In this document: in pieces, positions 15,101 through 19,738 of the stretch | Layout of the letters: the number at the start of each line of letters is the position of its first letter | Numbering within the stretch: the stretch's first letter is position 1 | Source: LW40-45 sp048883105 | GTDB lineage: Archaea; Asgardarchaeota; Lokiarchaeia; Sigyniarchaeales; SOKP01 | DNA length: 19,738 bases | Assembly: GCA_048883105.1 (NCBI GenBank) | Contig: JBHLQY010000042.1 | Span: 1 to 19,738, forward strand | Direction: 5' to 3' | Position numbers and translations under genes: made by a program | Notes under the pieces: model-generated | Seen by the model: the letters and a program-made list of their open reading frames with translations, nothing else | Told to the model about the DNA's origin: nothing | Databases searched by the model: none

Positions 15101-17079
15101 AAATTATGGTCAATAGCCTCAGCTAAACAGACTCTCACACATTCAAAGCACTCGCAACAACCTCCACAATTAAGACAGCGATTTGCTTCCTCAATAGCTT
15201 CACTTTCTTCCACACATTCCGTGAATTCTCTAAAGTCCTTTATACGCTCATCAGGATTACGCACTCTGTTATTCTTCCGTTCTTGACAACTAAAAGTTTC
15301 AAAATTTTCAATATCATTTGGCGTAATTATTTCTTCCTGCTTATAATCGGGGATAGTTTCTTTAATATCTGAAATATTTTCGTCCTTGAGATATTTTTCA
15401 ATTACTATTGCTGCCTTATTTCCTGTAGCAATTGCCTCTATAGCAGAGCCAGCGCCTTTTATAATTTCTCCTCCAGCAAATACGCCAGGGATATTAGTTT
15501 CAAAAGTTAAATCGTTAGTTTGAATAAAACCCCATTTATTAACTTCTAATTCATCATGAGAAGCAGCCTGTATGAGCGAACAATCTGATTCTTGGCCTAT
15601 AGCCAGAATTAATGTGTCTATATTCATTTTGAATTCAGATCCTTCAATTGGAACTGGGCGCCTCCTACCTGAATCATCTGGGGCTCCAAGAGCCATGCGA
15701 ATGCATTCTACTTCAGAAATTTTTCCTACTTTATCACCAATAATTCTTACAGGATTAGTCAGAAATTGAAATTCGATACCTTCTTCCTTTACCATTTCAA
15801 TTTCTTCCCTTGATGCAGGCATTTCTCTTTCAGATCGCCTGTAAATAATTATTACTTTTTGGGCACCTAATCTCAAAGAAGAGCGAGCAGCATCCATCGC
15901 AACATCTCCTCCTCCAACTACACCCACAATTTTATTTTTAATATTACTTACTTTCTTTGTCAAATTCAGTTCTCTGAGAAATTCTAATCCAAATAATACA
16001 TTTTTAAGGGCGTCACCTTCTATTCTCATCTTCCGACTTTTTTGGAGCCCTATTGAGATAAATATTGCATTGTATCCTTGTTTTTTCAGATCGTTAAAGG
16101 TTAATTTGGAACCTATACAAGTATTAGTTTTTATTTCAACACCATATCTCTTAATATAATCAATGTCTGCCTCTAATATTTCGGGTGGTAATCTATAATC
16201 TGGAATTCCAAGTCGAAGCATCCCACCGGCAACGGGTTCTTTTTCAAAAATTGTAACAAGATATCCCCTTCTTGCAAGATGGAATGCAACTGTAAGTCCA
16301 GTTGGACCAGAACCAATAATAGCAACTTTTTCTTTTTTTTTATCCTCTAAAAATGTTATCTCTTCTTCAATATTTTCCCTTACATAATCAGCGACAAACC
16401 TTTTTAAAGCACAAATATTGACAGGCTCATCTAATTCACATCTATTACACGCAGACTCACAAAGATGCGGGCAAATTCGACCTATTACAGAAGGAAGTGG
16501 GCATCTCTCTCTTATAAGATTCAGCGCTTCTTTATAGTTACCTTTTGAGATCAAACCAACATATCCTTGTGTATTTACGTGAGCTGGGCAGGCATCTCTG
16601 CAAGGAGCAACCCCTCGCTTATCTATTAATACTTTAAATGGTACAGCCTGGGGAAATTGGAGATAAATTGCCTTTCTATTATCCAACTTCTCATTAAATT
16701 CATCGGGAACTTGAACAGGGCATTGTAGAATGCATTCCCCGCAACCTGTACATTTATCTTCCTGAATATACCTAGTTCTTCTATTAATCGTCGCTTTAAA
16801 ATTACCTGCATGACCTTCCAAATTTAATAAATCTGAATTAGTTATTAGTTCAATATTTGGATTTCTATCAACGGCAACGAGTTTTGGAGCAAGTATACAC
16901 ATGGAACAATCATTCGTAGGGAAAGTTTTATCTAATTGAGCCATAATCCCTCCGATGGATGGATCCTTTTCTAAAAGATATACCTTGATGCCGGAATCGG
17001 CTAAATCTAATGCTGCTTGGCATCCCCCTATCCCTGCCCCAACAATCAAAACAGCTCCTACTTTGTTGTTTTCGCTCAT
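12166..17079 (-). CDS. HdrA-GltD-HdrA-MvhD fusion, flavin/Fe-S electron-transfer hub (1637 aa)
   Basis: Domains in order: first HdrA flavoprotein half (1-155) with GxGxxG at 14-19, the HdrA signature NDCSMCILAPK (C58, C61) and one [4Fe-4S] motif C110/C113/C116/C120; a GltD/NfnB-like NAD(P)H module (about 156-620) with C160, C164, C193, C203, C207, C211, FAD motif GSGPTG (256-261) and pyridine-nucleotide motif GGGDVAMDAA (389-398); a cysteine-rich motif C635-C651; second half of HdrA copy 1 with C734/C747/C751/C752. HdrA copy 2 has CHCG (941-944), C976, C1001, GGGVAG (1080-1085) and C1231/C1242/C1246/C1247, followed by two ferredoxin motifs (C1425-C1435, C1466-C1476). An MvhD-like [2Fe-2S] domain (about 1508-1637; C1515, C1518, C1544, C1569, C1574) ends it. 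HdrA is the FAD electron-bifurcating subunit of cytosolic heterodisulfide reductases; the GltD part implies NAD(P)H instead of a hydrogenase as partner. An in-frame TAA directly before the ATG fixes the start. It follows the HdrD-like gene by 33 nt. Confidence 0.93.
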   Translation of the reverse strand: MSENNKVGAVLIVGAGIGGCQAALDLADSGIKVYLLEKDPSIGGIMAQLDKTFPTNDCSMCILAPKLVAVDRNPNIELITNSDLLNLEGHAGNFKATINRRTRYIQEDKCTGCGECILQCPVQVPDEFNEKLDNRKAIYLQFPQAVPFKVLIDKRGVAPCRDACPAHVNTQGYVGLISKGNYKEALNLIRERCPLPSVIGRICPHLCESACNRCELDEPVNICALKRFVADYVRENIEEEITFLEDKKKEKVAIIGSGPTGLTVAFHLARRGYLVTIFEKEPVAGGMLRLGIPDYRLPPEILEADIDYIKRYGVEIKTNTCIGSKLTFNDLKKQGYNAIFISIGLQKSRKMRIEGDALKNVLFGLEFLRELNLTKKVSNIKNKIVGVVGGGDVAMDAARSSLRLGAQKVIIIYRRSEREMPASREEIEMVKEEGIEFQFLTNPVRIIGDKVGKISEVECIRMALGAPDDSGRRRPVPIEGSEFKMNIDTLILAIGQESDCSLIQAASHDELEVNKWGFIQTNDLTFETNIPGVFAGGEIIKGAGSAIEAIATGNKAAIVIEKYLKDENISDIKETIPDYKQEEIITPNDIENFETFSCQERKNNRVRNPDERIKDFREFTECVEESEAIEEANRCLNCGGCCECFECVRVCLAEAIDHNLTDEIKSIYVGAVILAIGADEYKPRIGNNYGYGKYPNVITSIEFERILNASGPFKGEVIRPSDKNVPKKLAFLQCVGSRDKKIGNEYCSSVCCMYTTKEAVIAKEHMNVVEPTIFTMDIRAYGKDFDKYIERAKRDYGVRYVRSRIASIDEIPNSKDLKIRYESEEGKIIEEIFNLVVLSVGFQPNSSSRDLAKKLDIELNEYGFCKTNTFTPVTTSRPGIYVCGTFKEPKDIPETVIEASAAAGAVDVLLSDVRNTLIVEKKPPEEIDVSGYPPRIGVFICHCGINIGGVVDVPEVVEYASKLPDVVYAERNLYTCSTDTQTIIKEKIKENKLNRVIVASCTPRTHEPLFQETIREAGLNKYLFDMANIRDQCSWVHMHEPEEATEKAKDLVRMSVAKARNLIPLKEQKIKVIHKGMIIGGGVAGMTAALNLADQGYEVYLIERSEELGGFANHIYQSLEGDNVRKFIGDLINKVNSHELIKVFLNAEINSINGYIGNFATDIIYGKEKEKKNIDHGIIVVATGAKEYEPKENEFLYGQDARITTQSKLEEILYTTEEKIKKLNFVVMIQCVGSRNEEHPYCSRTCCAEAIKNALKIKEISPDTHITILFRDIRTYGFKEKYYNLAREKGILFINFDEKKPPEIKSEKGELKVLVDKGNLGELNIPTDLVVLSAGIIANEFNLDLAKLLKVPLNEDNFFLEAHVKLRPSDFATDGIFLCGTARGTATISESIAQANSAASRAATVLSKDILESEGITSYVNEEKCIGCGRCAEICPYNAIELLEDIKQIGLYTDVIKKAHVINALCKGCGTCFAECPASAIIMNQFGNTQIVPMVNEAVKVLDDHWNPKIVAFLCNWCSYAGADLAGVSRYQYPPNIRVIRVMCSGGMSKNFILKAFLEGADGVFIAGCHLGDCHYINGNENAYLRMDHLKNLIKMIGIEEERIVINEVSASEGKQFAELITNFTETIKKIGKLKIS

Positions 17080-17112
17080 TTATATTCCAGCACTTATTAT
17101 CCTTTAAAATAT

Positions 17113-18360
17113 TTAAATCAGATACAATAATTTTCCAAGGAAACTTGCCAAATCTACTATTTTTATTTTATTTTTTAACTCTTTATGTTCTTCATCTAAA
17201 GAGGGTTCAGTCAAGTAACAATTGAAGTGTGTTAAACATTTTGGGCAAGGAACGATTAAATATTCGGCCCCTGTATCAATTGCTTCTTTGATACGATTTT
17301 GCCTTAATATACGAGTAGATTCATTACATCCCATAAATGCTGAAACACCACAGCAATTTGCATCATCTTTGATATTTTCCATCTCAATTAATTCAACACC
17401 AGCTATTTTTTTTAATAATTTTCTAGGAGCATCGTACAATTTTCCCCCTAATCGCCCTAATCGACAAGCATCGTGGTATGTAATTTTAATCTTAGATTCT
17501 TGGGGGAATCTAATATTTTCAAAAATGTTTTCTTTCAATAAGAACTCAGAGAAATGAAGGACTTCAAAATCAAAATCTTCTATAACTTTTGGATAATCAA
17601 ATTTCCAAGTTCTATACCCTTCCGCACATCCTATGATGATAGTTTTAACCCCTGCATCCTTATATAGTTTGACATTAAATTCAGCAAGTTTTTTAAATGT
17701 TTTAATATCTCCCTTACCCCACAAAATGTCATGCCCACAACATTTTTCATTTAAAACAACAGGAGCAATTTCTGCCTCATTAAGTAGGCTAATTATCGTT
17801 TTGGGTATACTTGTATAATTTATATCCAGTTTATAAAAAATATCCCCCATTAGAGGTATACACCCAATAAAATAAGCAATTTGACCCGAATCTCTAATTT
17901 TTAAGGGAGTGCCTTCCAAAAATTCCAATTTATTTGGTTGTAATTGTTCATCAGCCATAATTCTTGAAATTAAAGGAAAAACCTCATCATGTGTCTCACA
18001 TTGTGCAATCTTTTCTAATTCAGATTCGTCTTTCATTATTGATTTTCTAAGTTCTAATATTAATTCAGGAATTCTTACGCCAGTATCCTCATGAGTCATT
18101 GGACAGTAAATAGTGCATTGTCCACATGTAAGGCAATTCCAAAGATTATTATTTTGTAAAGCCTCTTCTAATGGCAAAAATGTTAAATCCATTATCAAAT
18201 TTCTTGGATAAAATAAATCAATGAGGGATAATGGACATACATTTACACAACGATTACAACTATAACAATAATTAGCACCAGCAACTATTTTTTTAAGTAC
18301 TTCACTCGAAATGATATTATTTTCCTTCTTTCTTACTTTTTTCTCTTTAGATTCAGTCAT
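17113..18360 (-). CDS. HdrD-like (HdrC+HdrB) iron-sulfur protein with two CCG domains
   Basis: This 415-residue protein joins an HdrC-like N-terminus to an HdrB-like C-terminus, as in HdrD. Two [4Fe-4S] motifs are seen: C32-C35-C38-C42 (CYSCNRCVNVCP) and C76-C79-C82-C86 (CLTCGQCTIYCP). Two CCG domains follow: C167...C207C208...C245 and C299...C336C337...C372-x2-C375. In HdrB each CCG domain has five cysteines that hold a noncubane [4Fe-4S] cluster and reduce a disulfide. Here the second is complete, while the first ends in CAEG and lacks the fifth cysteine. No membrane segment is present, so the protein is cytosolic. It is the first gene of a two-gene operon with the HdrA fusion and would be its disulfide- or thiol-linked output subunit. 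The substrate need not be CoM-S-S-CoB; related CCG proteins serve other electron acceptors. Confidence 0.9.
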   Translation of the reverse strand: MTESKEKKVRKKENNIISSEVLKKIVAGANYCYSCNRCVNVCPLSLIDLFYPRNLIMDLTFLPLEEALQNNNLWNCLTCGQCTIYCPMTHEDTGVRIPELILELRKSIMKDESELEKIAQCETHDEVFPLISRIMADEQLQPNKLEFLEGTPLKIRDSGQIAYFIGCIPLMGDIFYKLDINYTSIPKTIISLLNEAEIAPVVLNEKCCGHDILWGKGDIKTFKKLAEFNVKLYKDAGVKTIIIGCAEGYRTWKFDYPKVIEDFDFEVLHFSEFLLKENIFENIRFPQESKIKITYHDACRLGRLGGKLYDAPRKLLKKIAGVELIEMENIKDDANCCGVSAFMGCNESTRILRQNRIKEAIDTGAEYLIVPCPKCLTHFNCYLTEPSLDEEHKELKNKIKIVDLASFLGKLLYLI

Positions 18361-18408
18361 ATTTTTAATTTGATTGTTAATAGGCCAAGTAATAATAATT
18401 AACTGATT

Positions 18409-18417
18409 ATTTTATAC
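18409..18417 (-). promoter_or_regulatory. TATA-like box of the Hdr operon
   Basis: GTATAAAAT on the minus strand lies about 50 nt before the HdrD-like start, implying a leader of about 25 nt. The 167-bp gap between this divergent operon and the gene at 18528 also holds the plus-strand box at 18492. Confidence 0.4.
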
Positions 18418-18491
18418 ACTTTCATTTTTAAAATAAGCATTTATTAAGAAAATTTTTATAATCAGAAATTACAATATATTTATCATTTGTA

Positions 18492-18502
18492 TTATAAAAA
18501 AG
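18492..18502 (+). promoter_or_regulatory. TATA-like box for the 18528 membrane gene
   Basis: TTATAAAAAAG ends 25 nt before the ATG at 18528, the distance expected for a leaderless or nearly leaderless archaeal message; no good SD site is present. Confidence 0.45.
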
Positions 18503-18527
18503 ACAACTGATAAAAAGAGTTGATTTT

Positions 18528-19247
18528 ATGGTTCTCCTTCAAATGGACCTTGTAAGAATTATCCAAATTTATGTAGTACAATTAGGGATGGGTCTAGTTT
18601 ATATCTTTTTTGGAATACTGATTCTTAAAAGAGATACTAAACGATTGAATCAAATTTTTGCAACTTTTTATCTATTATCTGCATCTGCTACAGTTATAAA
18701 TGTAATTTATGCTTCACTTACAATAGAGGTAGTCGTTAAAGTACTACATTTTATAACATATTTCCTATTCTGTTATGCTCCATTGTATTTGTTAATATTT
18801 TGCTTAATAATATGGAAATCAGAGAAAGTAGTCACTATAAAGACACATAACATTATTGCAATAATTTATTTCATTCTACTTCTAATATTAGCACCAATAG
18901 CTTTATTTACAAATGGTATAACTATTAATGAATCTACTAATTGGAGACCTGTCTGGAATTTACCTTTTATGCTCTATGCGATTATAGTTGTGGGTGTTTT
19001 TATAATAATACCGTTAACTTATCTTTTGATACAGATTTACAAATCATTTGAGGATAAAGTAATCCAAAGAAGATGGCTATTCTTTATTTTAGGTATTCTT
19101 CCCTATTTTGTAATTCTTTATTTAGTATCGATTTCAAATTTTTTAAATGATCCCATATTCAGATTGATAACCTCTATTGCTGGGTTATCGCTATATGCTA
19201 CAGCAGTCTTATTATATTATGGCGTCGGACGCCAGCTTAAAAAATAA
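18528..19247 (+). CDS. orphan integral membrane protein, about seven segments (239 aa)
   Basis: No named family is recognised. Hydrophobic segments lie near residues 11-34, 43-63, 70-95, 107-128, 145-170, 183-203 and 210-231, with basic loops after the first (KRDTKRL) and before the sixth (KVIQRRW) and a short basic end (GRQLKK). Size, number of segments and loop charge match the protein at 2740-3486, which suggests one divergent family. The topology recalls seven-helix sensor domains of archaeal histidine kinases, here without a kinase. An alternative start is the ATG at 18543. It is divergent from the Hdr operon, and a T9 run follows its stop. The coding call is strong; the function is unknown. 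Confidence 0.78.
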   Translation: MVLLQMDLVRIIQIYVVQLGMGLVYIFFGILILKRDTKRLNQIFATFYLLSASATVINVIYASLTIEVVVKVLHFITYFLFCYAPLYLLIFCLIIWKSEKVVTIKTHNIIAIIYFILLLILAPIALFTNGITINESTNWRPVWNLPFMLYAIIVVGVFIIIPLTYLLIQIYKSFEDKVIQRRWLFFILGILPYFVILYLVSISNFLNDPIFRLITSIAGLSLYATAVLLYYGVGRQLKK

Positions 19248-19267
19248 TTGTTCTTTCAAATTTAAAA

Positions 19268-19276
19268 TTTTTTTTT
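19268..19276 (+). terminator. oligo-T terminator after the 18528 gene
   Basis: Nine consecutive T begin 21 nt past the stop, preceded by an A/T-rich stretch. This is a typical archaeal stop signal and separates the gene from the one at 19378. Confidence 0.5.
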
Positions 19277-19377
19277 CTTAAATTTTATTTTTACTAATAA
19301 ATTACATATATTACAATTAGATTTTAGTTCTGTTCCTAAAATTAATCTATTAGAAATTCTATTAAGTAATTCTTTTT

Positions 19378-19725
19378 ATGTCAGAAGAACTCGTTCGCAT
19401 TTGGGGAATTGGGGCAGTCGCAGCCTCAAGACTATTTAAGGCAGGAATTTCTACCATTGAGCAAGTAGCTAATGCTAAACCCGCTGAATTAGCTTTTGTT
19501 AAAGGAATTGGAATGACATCCGCAGAAAAAATAATCGCAAACGCAAAACATTTAATGACACTTGAGCGAGGGCTAACAATTGTATTAAATCATATTAAAG
19601 CAAATTTCGTGCAGCATTGTCCCAAATGTGGAGGTTCCATGAAGGATAAATATATTATTTTAGGGCCTGAACGAAGGTTGTCGGCGTATCAATGTGAACT
19701 TTGTAAATTTTATCTCCCACGCTAA
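19378..19725 (+). CDS. helix-hairpin-helix plus zinc-ribbon protein (115 aa)
   Basis: Residues 1-60 form a tandem helix-hairpin-helix ((HhH)2-like) unit: the first hairpin is WGIGAVAASRLFKAG and the second FVKGIGMTSAEKII, both with the GIG turn that contacts the DNA or RNA backbone. Residues 78-113 form a zinc ribbon with C81-PK-C84 and C106-EL-C109. HhH units are common in DNA repair proteins, RNA polymerase subunits and topoisomerases; this short protein has no catalytic domain and is best called a nucleic-acid-binding protein. The start ATG has no SD site, and only a weak TATA-like stretch lies about 30 nt upstream. The stop is 13 bases before the window end, so its downstream neighbour is not seen. 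Confidence 0.82.
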   Translation: MSEELVRIWGIGAVAASRLFKAGISTIEQVANAKPAELAFVKGIGMTSAEKIIANAKHLMTLERGLTIVLNHIKANFVQHCPKCGGSMKDKYIILGPERRLSAYQCELCKFYLPR

Positions 19726-19738
19726 AATTATTATTAAT

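Noticed and set aside
14747..15286. Plus-strand frames of 60-90 residues
   Set aside because: They are antisense to the HdrA fusion; their odd composition and the strong motifs on the other strand show they are not genes.
12166..17079. Assembly or frameshift artefact joining separate hdrA, gltD and mvhD genes
   Set aside because: The frame is continuous for 1637 codons, the HdrA halves resume correctly after the GltD insert, and there is no remnant start or SD site at the joins.
17222..17557. 111-residue open frame on the plus strand
   Set aside because: It lies wholly antisense to the HdrD-like gene, whose cysteine motifs are clear. The frame has no recognisable domain and no promoter or SD site.
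1..19738. CRISPR array, tRNA, insertion sequence or attachment site
   Set aside because: No regularly spaced repeats, tRNA-like cloverleaf, transposase or flanking direct repeats were found by eye on either strand; a tRNA scan could still be run to confirm.

Overview
The window looks like part of a chromosome from an anaerobic archaeon, most likely an Asgard (Lokiarchaeia-like) lineage. The reasons are very AT-rich DNA, TATA-like boxes about 25-35 nt before first genes that lack a Shine-Dalgarno (SD) site, GAGGT-type SD sites before internal operon genes, oligo-T terminators, small archaeal zinc-ribbon proteins, and a giant HdrA fusion of the kind seen in anaerobic archaea. The phylum is an inference; no marker gene such as rRNA is present.

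Layout: (1) 1-2573, minus strand: two tandem, clearly paralogous MFS transporters, the first cut by the window edge. (2) 2740-3486, plus: an orphan protein with about seven membrane segments. (3) 3701-10695, plus: a tight eight-gene cluster with gaps of about 10-35 nt or overlaps. It holds a HAD phosphatase, a tandem two-domain PlsC acyltransferase, three proteins that are the separated parts of the multidomain 2-hydroxyacyl-CoA dehydratase/activase family (DUF2229 protein, COG3581-like protein, BcrA/HgdC-type ATPase activase), a small protein, a PlsC-fold protein without its catalytic histidine, and a second small protein. (4) 10791-11723, minus: EamA/DMT transporter. (5) 11888-12082, plus: small zinc ribbon. 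(6) 18360-12166, minus: a two-gene heterodisulfide-reductase-type operon, an HdrD-like (HdrC+HdrB) protein followed by a 1637-residue HdrA/GltD/HdrA/MvhD fusion. (7) 18528-19247, plus: a second orphan seven-segment membrane protein, and 19378-19725, plus: a helix-hairpin-helix plus zinc-ribbon protein. No gap between genes exceeds 300 bases, and I see no tRNA, rRNA, CRISPR array or insertion sequence.

The most interesting region is 3701-10695. In anaerobic bacteria, fused proteins with the same parts (activase, DUF2229, 2-hydroxyacyl-CoA-dehydratase D-like) are the plasmalogen synthase PlsA of Clostridium perfringens and the related glycerol ester reductase (Ger), which turn glycerolipid esters into (vinyl) ethers. 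Here the same modules are separate polypeptides in one cluster with two PlsC-type proteins. My hypothesis is a pathway in which the PlsC protein makes acyl-glycerophosphate esters and the ATP-driven Fe-S reductase acts on the ester, in an archaeon expected to make isoprenoid ether lipids. The Hdr operon is a likely source or sink of low-potential electrons through flavin-based bifurcation with NAD(P)H, but no direct link between the two operons is visible.
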